A stretch of 64,000 nt of DNA from NCBI RefSeq assembly GCF_900182605.1, contig NZ_FXTB01000010.1, positions 62,001 to 126,000 of the forward strand, given 5' to 3'. The first letter of the stretch is position 1. Each line of letters starts with the position of its first letter. The translations under genes were made by a program, and so were the position numbers. The notes beneath the pieces were generated by a model. It was not told the DNA's origin. It searched no databases and worked only from the letters and a program-made list of their open reading frames with translations. The DNA is from Saccharicrinis carchari. GTDB taxonomy: Bacteria; Bacteroidota; Bacteroidia; Bacteroidales; Marinilabiliaceae. This document shows positions 8,828 through 17,846 of the stretch, in pieces.

Positions 8828-9979
8828 TTGAAACTGATTGCAAAAACATTCCACGGTCTCGAAGATGTCCTGGCCGGGGAGTTGAAAGAAATTGGAGCTC
8901 AGCAAATAAAAACGGTAAACAGAGCCGTAGAGTTTGAAGGTGATCAAGAATTATTGTACAAAGCCAACCTACTATTACGTACGGCAATCAGAATATTAAT
9001 CCCCATACATCATTTTACAGCTACAAATGATCAGGAATTGTACGATGGCGTAAAGCAGTTCGATTGGTCCGGCATCATGAATGTGGATCAAACACTGGCT
9101 ATCGATCCGGTCGTGTTTTCCGAGGCTTTTACTCATTCACTTTATGTGGCCTTAAAAACCAAAGATGCGATTGTAGATCAGTTTCGTGAAAAAGAGGGAA
9201 AAAGACCATCGGTGGATGTGGAAAACCCCAACATGCGCTTGGTCATTCACCTGTCAAACGATAAAGCCACTATCTCCATGGACAGTTCCGGCGAATCGCT
9301 GCATAAAAGAGGCTACCGTGTAGGTATGCACAAAGCCCCGTTAAACGAAGTGTTGGCTGCTGGTATGGTTATGCTTTCGGGGTGGGACAAGAAGCAGCCC
9401 CTGATAGACCCCATGTGTGGCTCCGGCACTATTTTGATGGAAGCCGTGATGTATGCACGGAACTATCCACCGGGCTTGCATAAAAAAACATTCGGATTTA
9501 TGGGTTGGAACGATTACGACCCCGCACTGTGGAATAAGATAGTGGAACAAGCCAAAGAAGGCATTACCCAGCCGCGCTTGAAAATTTTTGGTAGCGATTC
9601 CGACATAAAAGCCATAGATATAGCCCGTGAATCGGCTTTGCAGTTCCGTTTAAACCGCGATATAAATTTCTCACTGTCGAGCTTTGAACGCCTCGAGCCC
9701 CATTATCCAAAGGGCATGATTATAATGAACCCCCCTTACGGTGAGCGCTTGATGAAGGATAAAGATATAATTGATTTTTATAGGATGATAGGTAATCGGC
9801 TTAAGCGTACTTTTACCGGTTACGATGCCTGGGTACTTACATCCAATAAGGAAGCCTTAAAAAATGTGGGTCTTAAACCACTTGAGAAATTAAAATTGTT
9901 TAACGGCTCCCTCGAGTGCGGTTTTCATAAATTTAACCTGTACGACGGTACCATAAAAAAAATTATAAAATTCAGGTAA
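8828..9979 (+). CDS. THUMP-domain RNA N2-guanine-type methyltransferase
   Basis: A 383-residue class I SAM-dependent RNA methyltransferase of the RlmL-N/YpsC group. The THUMP RNA-binding domain covers about 45-155. The SAM site is DPMCGSGT at 194-201, and the catalytic NPPYGERL is at 301-308, the form used by enzymes that methylate exocyclic amino groups of guanine in rRNA. The start is TTG at 8828: the protein begins MKLIAKTFHG, as family members do, and there is no suitable ATG nearby. It is a single gene between its own promoter and a hairpin. Confidence 0.88.
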   Translation: MKLIAKTFHGLEDVLAGELKEIGAQQIKTVNRAVEFEGDQELLYKANLLLRTAIRILIPIHHFTATNDQELYDGVKQFDWSGIMNVDQTLAIDPVVFSEAFTHSLYVALKTKDAIVDQFREKEGKRPSVDVENPNMRLVIHLSNDKATISMDSSGESLHKRGYRVGMHKAPLNEVLAAGMVMLSGWDKKQPLIDPMCGSGTILMEAVMYARNYPPGLHKKTFGFMGWNDYDPALWNKIVEQAKEGITQPRLKIFGSDSDIKAIDIARESALQFRLNRDINFSLSSFERLEPHYPKGMIIMNPPYGERLMKDKDIIDFYRMIGNRLKRTFTGYDAWVLTSNKEALKNVGLKPLEKLKLFNGSLECGFHKFNLYDGTIKKIIKFR

Positions 9980-9990
9980 GATGGGCTAAT

Positions 9991-10015
9991 AGCTGATGGT
10001 CAACAGCCATCAGCT
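9991..10015. terminator. Hairpin between convergent genes
   Basis: A perfect nine-base inverted repeat, AGCTGATGG and CCATCAGCT, around a seven-base loop. It sits between the ends of the methyltransferase and serB genes and could stop transcription from both sides, although neither side has a long T run. Confidence 0.5.
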
Positions 10016-10101
10016 AATGGTCAATTGTGCTCCTTATCTCCAATAGATAAATTAGTAACTAATGGTTAAAAATCAAACATATAGTTGCTAACAGCCGGCA
10101 C

Positions 10102-11325
10102 TTACTTATTAATTTCCCTGTCCCTAAAGCCCAACATATACAAAATGGCATCGAGCCCAATGTTAGATATGGCATTGTCGGCACCGGCTTTTACCTTAGG
10201 TTTGGCATGAAATGCAATACCCAAACCGGCCAATTGCAGCATGGGCAAATCGTTGGAACCATCGCCAATGGCAATCACCTGATCGAGATGGATATCTTCT
10301 TTAAAAGCCAGCAGTTTTAACAATTCTGCTTTGCGTTTGCCGTCAACAATGTCGCCGATATGTTTACCGGTGAGCTGGCCTTGTTTTATTTCCAATTCGT
10401 TCGAAAACACATAATCAACACCCAATTTGGCTTTTAAAAAGTTACCAAAGTAGTTGAAGCCGCCCGATAGGATAGCTGTTTTGTAACCGTATTTGTTTAA
10501 AGTTTTCATCAGCCGTTCGGCACCCTCGGTAATGGGCAGGCTTTCGGCCACCTCTTTAAGGGCACTTTCGCTGAGCCCTTTGAGCAACGATACCCGTTGA
10601 ATAAAACTCTCGTTAAAATCTATTTCTCCGCACATGGCGGCTTCGGTAATCTTTTTAACCTTGTCGCCTACGCCTGCTTTTTCGGCCAGCTCGTCTATCA
10701 CCTCGGTTTGTATAAGCGTAGAGTCCATATCAAAACATACTAAACGTCGGTTTCTGCGGAATATATTGTCCTCCTGAAAAGCGATATCGATACTTATTTT
10801 TCCTGCCAAATCCATAAAGTCGCTCTTCATAATCTCCACATCTATAGGCATGCCCCTAACCGAAAACTCTACCACAGCCTTGTTTTGCTTCGAGTTGGAG
10901 TTTAAATCCACCCTTCCCGACAAACGGGTGATGGTATCGATATTTAACTGTTGCGACGAAATAATACGGGTTACCTTGGCCAGATGTTCGGCCGTTATTT
11001 TACGTGCAAGCAAAGTTATGATGTAACGTTCTTTTCCTTGGTGCGAAACCCATTCGGCATAACGTTTTTCGGAGATGGGCGTAAACTTTATTTTTACACC
11101 TATTTCGTACGACTTAAAAAGCAAGTCTTTTAAAATAGGAGCCGACTCATATGCCTGTGGTACTTCAAATAAAATACCCAAGCCCAAATCCTCATGGATA
11201 ACGGCCTGACCGATATCCAGTATTTGAACATTGTAATGGGAGAGTATTTCGGCTAGCGAAGAGGTTAAACCCGGTTTGTCATTGCCGGAAATATTTAAAA
11301 GAATTATTTCTCTGTTGTTGGGCAT
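10102..11325 (-). CDS. serB: Phosphoserine phosphatase with N-terminal ACT domains
   Basis: Catalyses the last step of serine synthesis, phosphoserine to serine plus phosphate, in the cytoplasm. It is 407 residues: an ACT-like regulatory region at about 5-180 (starting ILLNISGNDKPGLTSSLAEIL) and a HAD phosphatase domain at 190-400. HAD motifs are FDMDSTLI (nucleophile Asp199, acid Asp201), SGGF at 287-290 and GDGSNDLPM at 354-362. ACT domains suggest allosteric control by serine. It stands alone, with its own -7 box upstream. Confidence 0.95.
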   Translation of the reverse strand: MPNNREIILLNISGNDKPGLTSSLAEILSHYNVQILDIGQAVIHEDLGLGILFEVPQAYESAPILKDLLFKSYEIGVKIKFTPISEKRYAEWVSHQGKERYIITLLARKITAEHLAKVTRIISSQQLNIDTITRLSGRVDLNSNSKQNKAVVEFSVRGMPIDVEIMKSDFMDLAGKISIDIAFQEDNIFRRNRRLVCFDMDSTLIQTEVIDELAEKAGVGDKVKKITEAAMCGEIDFNESFIQRVSLLKGLSESALKEVAESLPITEGAERLMKTLNKYGYKTAILSGGFNYFGNFLKAKLGVDYVFSNELEIKQGQLTGKHIGDIVDGKRKAELLKLLAFKEDIHLDQVIAIGDGSNDLPMLQLAGLGIAFHAKPKVKAGADNAISNIGLDAILYMLGFRDREINK

Positions 11326-11348
11326 GATGTAAAAATAAATTAGGATAG

Positions 11349-11356
11349 CAAATGTA
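11349..11356 (-). promoter_or_regulatory. -7 box (TACATTTG) for serB
   Basis: Read on the minus strand, this is an exact TAnnTTTG match 24 bases before the serB ATG, which predicts a leader of about 17 bases. A -33 element at the usual distance is not obvious. Confidence 0.55.
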
Positions 11357-11476
11357 CTAAATGATTGTGTGGAAAGTTAATTACGCAACGATAGTATGAT
11401 TTATTTCATGTTTTTTAACATTGAAGGTACAGCTGCTAAATAATAAAAAGTGTGTTATGGAAACTAAGGTTGCAAC

Positions 11477-11692
11477 TCACATTTTTCTGATTTCGCGAAG
11501 CAGATATTCCAATCCGTTTAGTTTGATTTCGTACAAGGTGGACAAGAGCATGCCCAGCCGGCCTGCCGGAAATCCCTTTTGATGGTACCAGGCCAAGTAA
11601 AATTCCGGAATGTCGCACAATATGCTGCCTTTGTATTTGCCATAGGGCATGCGTGTTTGTACTAACTCAAGTAATATTTTTTTATCTATCAT
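11477..11692 (-). CDS. DUF3820-family small protein
   Basis: A 71-residue protein of the DUF3820 family (once called putative quorum-sensing-regulated virulence factor). The conserved features are MPYGKYKG near residue 15, then a short YLAWYHQKGFPAGRLG segment and a C-terminal amphipathic helix. It may bind nucleic acid, as some family members are fused to exonucleases, but this is not established. It is divergent from the DUF255 gene. Confidence 0.7.
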   Translation of the reverse strand: MIDKKILLELVQTRMPYGKYKGSILCDIPEFYLAWYHQKGFPAGRLGMLLSTLYEIKLNGLEYLLREIRKM

Positions 11693-11835
11693 GTACGGTT
11701 ACGAATGTGTGTAGGTTCCACTTATAGTGTTGTTGGCTTTGATCACCAAAGGTATTTGTTTCTTTTTAAATTGAACAATTTAAGTTAAACTTTACAAAGC
11801 ATTTGTATGTTAGTGGAGTAGTAAACTTTTTATAT

Positions 11836-13851
11836 ATGAATACAAAAAACTACACGAACGCCCTTGCAAAGGAAACGAGCCCTTATTTATTGATGCATGC
11901 CCATAACCCTGTTTATTGGTATCCCTGGCGGCGCGAGGCATTGAGCATGGCAAAAGAACAAAATAAATTAATGGTGATTTCCATAGGATATGCGGCTTGC
12001 CATTGGTGTCATGTGATGGAGGAGGAGAGCTTTAGCGATAAAGAGGTGGCCGCTGTGATGAATAAGAACTTTATTTCAATTAAGATAGACCGTGAGGAAC
12101 GTCCCGATCTGGATCAGCTGTTTATGGATGTGGCACATTTAACAACCGGAAAAGGAGGATGGCCTTTAAATATTATTGCCCTGCCCGACGGACGACCTAT
12201 TTTTGCGGGTACTTATTTTCAAAAACGGCAGTGGACTAACCTTTTGCGCGAAATACATCTGTTGTTTAAAAAATCACCCGAAAGATTAAATCAACTCGCC
12301 CTGGAAATAAAGCAAGGGATAGAGCGTATGGACTTGGTTGGTCTTGTAAAAGAATCGGTATTGTTTACGGCCGAAACGATGGATAAAATTATAGATGCGT
12401 GGAAAAGCAACTTCGACTTGGAATGGGGTGGAAACAAAGGAGCACCAAAATTTCCTATGCCGGTAGAATATAAGTTTCTGCTGTCGTATTTATTTAAAAA
12501 GTCGGATGATGATGTAGGCAGATACATCGATCTGTCGCTCACCAGAATGGCCTGGGGGGGCATTTACGACCAGGTAGGCGGTGGATTTTCGCGATATGCC
12601 GTAGATACCTATTGGAAAATACCGCATTTTGAAAAAATGCTCTACGACCAAGGCCAGCTCTTAGAGGTGTATGCCAATGCCTATCAGCTTACCCAAAACC
12701 CTTTATTTAAAAAAGTGATTGAGCAAACAGTTGATTTCGTAAACAGGGAGTTGAAATCGCCGGAGGGTGGATATTATGCTTCTTTAGATGCGGATAGCGA
12801 AGGGGTGGAAGGCAAGTATTATGTTTGGACTAAGAAGGAAGTGGAAGAACTCCTCGGGTCGGATGGTGGTTTGTTCTGCTTGTTTTTTAACATAAGCAAC
12901 GAAGGCAATTGGGAGGATGGAAAAAATGTATTGTTCCAAACCATTTCCGAAGACGAGTTTTGTGAGCGCCACCAGATGGAACGGGAAAGCCTGGATAGTG
13001 TGATAAAAACCGGCAAGCAGAAGTTATTTGATGCCCGAAACCGAAGAGTACGACCTACCCTCGACGATAAAATATTAACTTCCTGGAATGCCATAATCAT
13101 AAAAGGTTTGGTGCATGCATACAGAGCGACGGGAAATAAATCATATTTACAAAATGCGATCCATGCTTCATTGTTTGTAAAAGAGAAAGCGATAAAAGAG
13201 GACGGCGGTTTGTGGCGTAGCCTTAAAGGAAAAGGTAGCATTAATGCATTTTTAGATGATTATGCCCTGTTAATAGATGCATGGATTGACTTGTATCAAG
13301 TTACTTTTGACGACCAATGGTTATTGGAAGCCCATGCCTTGAGCGAATATGCTACTTGCCATTTCTTTAACGAAGATAACCAGTTGTTTTATTACACCTC
13401 GGTACTCGATGATCCCTTAATGATTCGTAAATCGGAGCTGTCCGATAATGTTATACCGGCGTCCAACTCGGTTATGGCTATCAATCATTTTCGACTTAGT
13501 AAGTATTTTTTAAATAAGGAGGGCTATCAAACTTCGCTTCAGATGCTTAAAAACGTATCGGGTAAAATAGACAGCCATGGTAAATATTATGCCAATTGGC
13601 AACGATTAAAGCTGTATTTCATACACGAAAACTACGAATTAGTTATTTCCGGTAAGGGAAAAGAAAAGGCGCGTGATGAGTTTTTGGTTGATTTTAATCC
13701 TTATGTTTTTGTTGCAGGCCAAAGTGAGCTTATTCCTGTGGCAAGAAACAAGAATTGCAAGGAGCTTACCTTTTATCTTTGCAAAAACAATTCCTGCAGT
13801 TTACCAATCCATTCAATCTTAGGATTAAAAAGAATGATGCGGCAGGAATAG
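11836..13851 (+). CDS. DUF255 thioredoxin-fold protein (YyaL / SPATA20-like)
   Basis: A 671-residue cytoplasmic protein. The N-terminal domain (about 8-165) is a thioredoxin-like DUF255 fold with AACHWCHVMEEESF; Cys55 and Cys58 form the CxxC pair. The rest is an (alpha/alpha)6 barrel like those of N-acylglucosamine epimerases and glycoside hydrolases, with GGFSRYAVDTYWKIPHFEK and SLDADSEGVEGKYYVW as conserved segments. The family runs from bacteria to human SPATA20; its reaction is not established. I choose ATG 11836, where the conserved NAL(A)KETSPYLLMHAHNPVYW starts; the upstream GTATG-like in-frame extension is not conserved sequence. A large hairpin follows 70 bases downstream. Confidence 0.88.
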   Translation: MNTKNYTNALAKETSPYLLMHAHNPVYWYPWRREALSMAKEQNKLMVISIGYAACHWCHVMEEESFSDKEVAAVMNKNFISIKIDREERPDLDQLFMDVAHLTTGKGGWPLNIIALPDGRPIFAGTYFQKRQWTNLLREIHLLFKKSPERLNQLALEIKQGIERMDLVGLVKESVLFTAETMDKIIDAWKSNFDLEWGGNKGAPKFPMPVEYKFLLSYLFKKSDDDVGRYIDLSLTRMAWGGIYDQVGGGFSRYAVDTYWKIPHFEKMLYDQGQLLEVYANAYQLTQNPLFKKVIEQTVDFVNRELKSPEGGYYASLDADSEGVEGKYYVWTKKEVEELLGSDGGLFCLFFNISNEGNWEDGKNVLFQTISEDEFCERHQMERESLDSVIKTGKQKLFDARNRRVRPTLDDKILTSWNAIIIKGLVHAYRATGNKSYLQNAIHASLFVKEKAIKEDGGLWRSLKGKGSINAFLDDYALLIDAWIDLYQVTFDDQWLLEAHALSEYATCHFFNEDNQLFYYTSVLDDPLMIRKSELSDNVIPASNSVMAINHFRLSKYFLNKEGYQTSLQMLKNVSGKIDSHGKYYANWQRLKLYFIHENYELVISGKGKEKARDEFLVDFNPYVFVAGQSELIPVARNKNCKELTFYLCKNNSCSLPIHSILGLKRMMRQE

Positions 13852-13922
13852 GTGGTAATATTTGCAGGTGGCTAAATGGATTCTGCAAATCATGTACAAT
13901 GTGTATGCTAAGTAAATAGTAA

Positions 13923-13955
13923 TTACAAGCTACTATGCCGTTTGGCAGCTTGTAA
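13923..13955 (+). terminator. Terminator hairpin after the DUF255 gene
   Basis: Perfect nine-base arms TTACAAGCT and AGCTTGTAA, with an inner GCC/GGC stem on a four-base loop and a five-base bulge. It is followed by AAATTTTC. Confidence 0.6.
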
Positions 13956-14248
13956 AATTTTCATTGCTAAAATTCAAACCTGTTTTTTCTTTAATCCGAT
14001 AATTTCCCTTTACTTTGTAAACTCTTACTTCATAAGCTTTGGCAAGCATGTTTTTTCTGCGTAAATTATTCCTCTTGAATGTAATCGGATTGTCTGCAAT
14101 CTGCTACCGGATTGTAAAAGATACCGAAGGTGGAAATAATTCGTTAAGTATTAGGGTTAAAAATAAATTACCGGCGCATTAAACCATACTTATACACGCG
14201 ATAGGGCTTTGTGTGATAAAAAGCATGGTGTTTAATTGTGTTATTAAC

Positions 14249-14256
14249 TAATTTTG
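14249..14256 (+). promoter_or_regulatory. -7 box (TAATTTTG) for the pta operon
   Basis: An exact TAnnTTTG match 31 bases before the pta ATG. No strong -33 TTTG is visible at the expected distance, so an activator may be needed; that is inference. Confidence 0.5.
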
Positions 14257-14287
14257 CAATGATTAATTTTATATATAAGCAATCCAA

Positions 14288-15292
14288 ATGGAATTTATAA
14301 ACAAACTAAAAGCCAAGGCTCGGGTGGATATAAAGCGTATCGTATTACCTGAAGGTCTGGAAGAGAGAACACTAAAAGCTGCCGATACTATTCTTGCTGA
14401 AGGATTTGCTCAGATTATTTTAATAGGCGAACCCGGAGCAATTGCCAGAAAAGCAAAACGACTTGAACTAAGCCATATTAATAAGGCTACAATTGTTGAC
14501 CCCGCGCATCACGACAAAAAAGAGACGTATATCAGTTTGCTGTTGCAACTACGCAAAAGCAAAGGACTTACCCGTGAGCAGGCTCAGGAGTTGGTGCTCA
14601 ATCCCTTGTATCTTTCCACTTTAATGATAAAAAATGGAGATGCCGATGGCGAGGTCGCCGGAGCCCAGAATTCAACGGGCGATGTGCTGCGTCCCGCATT
14701 TCAAATTGTAAAAACTTTACCGGGCATAAGCGTTGTGTCGGGCGCTTTTATTATGATATTACCCAACAATGAGTTTGGTGATAATGGAATGCTGGTATTT
14801 GCCGACTGTGCTGTACACCCCAATCCTACGGCGGCCGAATTGGCCGAAATAGCCGTGGTAACCGGAAAAACAACACAGTCTATTGCAGGTATCGAACCCC
14901 GTGTGGCCATGCTCAGCTTCTCCACCAAAGGAAGCGCCAGGCACGAAATGGTTGACAAAGTGGTAGAAGCCACCCGTTTGGCTAAAGAGTTGGATCCAAC
15001 TTTAAAGATAGATGGCGAGCTACAGGCCGATGCAGCCATTGTGGAAGCCATTGGTGCACAAAAGGCACCCGGAAGTTCCATTGCCGGAAAAGCCAATGTA
15101 CTGGTGTTTCCCACTTTAGAAACGGGCAATATTTCGTATAAACTGGTTCAGCGAATGGCGCATGCCGAAGCCATTGGCCCCGTTTTACAAGGTATGGCGG
15201 CACCTATCAACGATTTGTCCAGAGGTTGTTCCGTGAGTGATATTGTTAATCTGGTAGCCATTACGGCCAATCAAGCCGCGGGTAAGGTATAG
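14288..15292 (+). CDS. pta: Phosphate acetyltransferase
   Basis: Interconverts acetyl-CoA plus phosphate and acetyl phosphate plus CoA in the cytoplasm. At 334 residues it is the short Pta form, without the N-terminal DRTGG regulatory region of enterobacterial Pta. Family signatures are GDADGEVAGAQNSTGDVLRPA near 117-137, the GSSIAGKANVLVFPTLETGN segment near 260-279 and SRGCSVSDIVNLVAITANQA at the end. It is followed by a dehydrogenase-like gene and ackA on the same strand, making the acetate and ATP pathway. The -7 box is upstream, and the next clear terminator is after ackA. Confidence 0.95.
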   Translation: MEFINKLKAKARVDIKRIVLPEGLEERTLKAADTILAEGFAQIILIGEPGAIARKAKRLELSHINKATIVDPAHHDKKETYISLLLQLRKSKGLTREQAQELVLNPLYLSTLMIKNGDADGEVAGAQNSTGDVLRPAFQIVKTLPGISVVSGAFIMILPNNEFGDNGMLVFADCAVHPNPTAAELAEIAVVTGKTTQSIAGIEPRVAMLSFSTKGSARHEMVDKVVEATRLAKELDPTLKIDGELQADAAIVEAIGAQKAPGSSIAGKANVLVFPTLETGNISYKLVQRMAHAEAIGPVLQGMAAPINDLSRGCSVSDIVNLVAITANQAAGKV

Positions 15293-15420
15293 AAATAACT
15301 TGTTGCTCTTATCAACAGGCAGAGATGCCGTAGGGCAATTAAATTACATGTAGCTAAAGGTTTACATTGATTTGACTGCGAAAGCAAAGTTTACATTATA
15401 AAAAAACAAATACAATATAG

Positions 15421-16380
15421 ATGGCTGAAATTTTAGTTGAACCTATTGAAGGTTATGCGCTAAGTAAAGGCAAGAAAAGAGGTGCAACCCTGTTTTCTAA
15501 AATTGGAGTTATAGGTTGCGGTAAGGAAGGACAAAGTATTTCCCGTATTGCCAGCTGGCATGGTTTGGATGTGGTTTTTTTAGAGCTTTCCAACGAAAAA
15601 ATAGCACGTGCACTCGATAATATCGGAAAGGAGCTCGATAGCCGTATCGAAAACTGGGGACTTACGCCCAGCGAAAAAAAGGCCATCATGAGCCGTATAA
15701 AAGGGACGCTCGATTACAAGGAACTGGCCGATTGTGATTTTGTGATCGAAGCCATTCGTTCCGATTCGGCCGCACATCGAAGCATAGATGAGCGTAAGGC
15801 TGTATTTAAAAAGATTGAGGAGATTGTACGCGAGGATACTATTATTGCTACAAACTCCACTACCATTATCATCACCGAGCTGGCCTCCGAAATGAAAAAG
15901 CCCGAAAGGTGTATTAGCCTCCACTTTTTTGTTACCTCCCCCGAGGCTAAGCTTATTGAAGTGGTTAAAGGTTTATATACTTCCGAAAAAGTGTACGAAA
16001 GGGTTTGCACCTTTGTAAAGCTGATCAATCGCGAAGTAATTCCGGTAGAGGAGTCCGCAGGCTTAATAAGCGTCCGTTTATACGTTACCCTTTTAAACGA
16101 GGCGTGTCAGGTGCTAATGGAAGGGGTGGCCACGATGGCTGATATCGACAAAACGATGAAGGTAGGTTTAGGTATGAGGTTCGGACCGTTTAGAACAGCA
16201 GATATTATTGGTTTAAATAAAATTTCGAAATGGATGGATAATCTCTACGAAGAGTTTGGTAACTCAAAGTATAAGCCAAACCCAATGATTAAGAGGTTGG
16301 TGAGAGCCAAGCATTTAGGAATGCAAACCGGACAGGGTTTTTATAAGTATGATGATAACGGTGTACTGGTTACGGAATAA
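15421..16380 (+). CDS. 3-hydroxyacyl-CoA dehydrogenase-family protein with altered active site
   Basis: A 319-residue protein with the 3-hydroxybutyryl-CoA dehydrogenase architecture: a Rossmann domain with GCGKEG at 32-37, then the helical C-terminal domain from about 205. Ser147 in TNSTT, His168 and Glu180 line up with catalytic positions. Two conserved Asn are absent: HFFNP has become HFFVTSP, and the usual GF(I/V)xNR is GLISVR here. The reaction may be changed or lost. It is placed between pta and ackA, where butyrate synthesis or an acyl-CoA sensing or reducing role would fit. A 22-residue N-terminal extension precedes the first strand. Confidence 0.8.
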   Translation: MAEILVEPIEGYALSKGKKRGATLFSKIGVIGCGKEGQSISRIASWHGLDVVFLELSNEKIARALDNIGKELDSRIENWGLTPSEKKAIMSRIKGTLDYKELADCDFVIEAIRSDSAAHRSIDERKAVFKKIEEIVREDTIIATNSTTIIITELASEMKKPERCISLHFFVTSPEAKLIEVVKGLYTSEKVYERVCTFVKLINREVIPVEESAGLISVRLYVTLLNEACQVLMEGVATMADIDKTMKVGLGMRFGPFRTADIIGLNKISKWMDNLYEEFGNSKYKPNPMIKRLVRAKHLGMQTGQGFYKYDDNGVLVTE

Positions 16381-16418
16381 AACGTTTAATTAATAACGCA
16401 AAGATTTAAATCAATAAT

Positions 16419-17636
16419 ATGAAGATATTAGTTCTGAATTGTGGTAGCTCCTCAATAAAGTATCAACTGATCGATATGAATGACAATGGTCATAAAGTAT
16501 TGGGCAAGGGGGGAGTCGAAAAAGTTAGCCTAAAAGGGTCTTTCTTAAAACACGAAAAAGAAAACGGTGAAAAAGTCCTGCTCGAAGGTGAAATATTAGA
16601 TCATCAAACAGGTATCGATTATATTTTAGGTGTGCTCTCCAGTAAAAAACATGGCTGCATTGCTAATTTGGAAGAGATAGATGCCGTTGGACATAGGGTG
16701 GTACATGGGGGCGAAACATTTAACTCCAGCGTTTTTATCACCAACCATGTGATTGAAAAAATGAATGAGTGTATCGATCTGGCTCCCCTGCATAATCCAC
16801 CAAATTTGAGCGGTATATATGCCGTTGAGCATTTAATGCCCAATGTGCCGCAGGTGGGGGTCTTCGACACGGCATTTCATCAAACCATGCCCAAGCATGC
16901 TTATATGTATGCCATACCTTATTCCTTATATCAAAAATATGGTGTACGCCGATATGGCTTTCATGGTACCAGCCATAAATATGTGGCCGAGAGGGGCTGT
17001 GAGATGCTAGGATCCGATTACAAAAAAACAAAAATAATCTCTTGTCATCTCGGAAATGGAGCCTCAATTGCGGCCATCCAAAATGGGCAATCGGTGGATA
17101 CCTCCATGGGATTTACGCCTCTTGAAGGTTTAATGATGGGTACGCGCGCTGGTGATCTGGATATAGGTGCGGCAACTTACATCATGGATAAAGAGTTGAT
17201 TGGGACAAAGTCGGCCAGTGTGCTTTTTAACAAACAAAGCGGTTTGCTCGGCATAACGGGTATTTCGTCCGATATGCGCGAAATAAGGGCCGCCGCCGAA
17301 GAAGGAAATGAAATGGCGCAAATGGGCTTAGACATGTATGCCTACCGAATTAAAAAGTATATCGGATCCTACGCTGCCGCAATGGGAGGGGTAGATGCGA
17401 TCCTATTTACAGGCGGTATAGGCGAAAATGCGTTTACCGTGCGAGAGCAGGTCTGCTCAGGATTAGAGTATATGGGCATAGAGATGGATGGACAGAAAAA
17501 TAGCACTGTCTTTGGTCAGGAAGCCATTATAAGTAAATCGGGTAGTAAAGTAAAAATTTTGGTAGTGCCCACCGATGAGGAATTGGTAATTGCCCGTGAT
17601 ACTAAACGTATTGTAGAAGAGTTGGCCAATAGGTAA
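16419..17636 (+). CDS. ackA: Acetate kinase
   Basis: Transfers phosphate from acetyl phosphate to ADP, giving acetate and ATP. It is 405 residues, the usual length, of the ASKHA fold. Visible signatures are LVLNCGSSSIKYQL at residues 3-16, GHRVVHGG near 91, FDTAFHQTMP near 150, RRYGFHGTSHKYV near 175, the adenosine loop ISCHLGNGASI near 208 and LFTGGIGENA near 330. The start lies 38 bases after the preceding stop, so it shares an operon with pta. A strong terminator follows. Confidence 0.97.
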   Translation: MKILVLNCGSSSIKYQLIDMNDNGHKVLGKGGVEKVSLKGSFLKHEKENGEKVLLEGEILDHQTGIDYILGVLSSKKHGCIANLEEIDAVGHRVVHGGETFNSSVFITNHVIEKMNECIDLAPLHNPPNLSGIYAVEHLMPNVPQVGVFDTAFHQTMPKHAYMYAIPYSLYQKYGVRRYGFHGTSHKYVAERGCEMLGSDYKKTKIISCHLGNGASIAAIQNGQSVDTSMGFTPLEGLMMGTRAGDLDIGAATYIMDKELIGTKSASVLFNKQSGLLGITGISSDMREIRAAAEEGNEMAQMGLDMYAYRIKKYIGSYAAAMGGVDAILFTGGIGENAFTVREQVCSGLEYMGIEMDGQKNSTVFGQEAIISKSGSKVKILVVPTDEELVIARDTKRIVEELANR

Positions 17637-17732
17637 ACCATTTTAGGCTGGTTCTGCAAGCGCGGGCTGCCGGATATAATCATTTATTTTACAGATAGAA
17701 AAAACAAATAATCTATCAAAACCTTGCTATTT

Positions 17733-17779
17733 AAAGGCGCAGCACTATTTTGTAAAAAAATAGTTGTTGCGCCTTTTTT
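17733..17779 (+). terminator. Intrinsic terminator after ackA
   Basis: AAAGGCGCA pairs with TGCGCCTTT in a long, slightly interrupted stem that ends in a run of six or more T. It separates the pta-ackA unit from the ptb-buk unit. Confidence 0.85.
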
Positions 17780-17846
17780 ACGTATAAAAATCATATTTAT
17801 ATTGATGTATGCGATGTATTTTAGAACATTGAAAAAATAGAGGTCT

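Larger units (their letters stand above)
13852..14287. other. Intergenic region before pta
   Basis: About 436 bases without a gene. It holds the terminator hairpin at 13923-13955 and the -7 box at 14249-14256. The middle (13960-14240) is AT-rich with no recognised RNA or frame. Confidence 0.5.
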
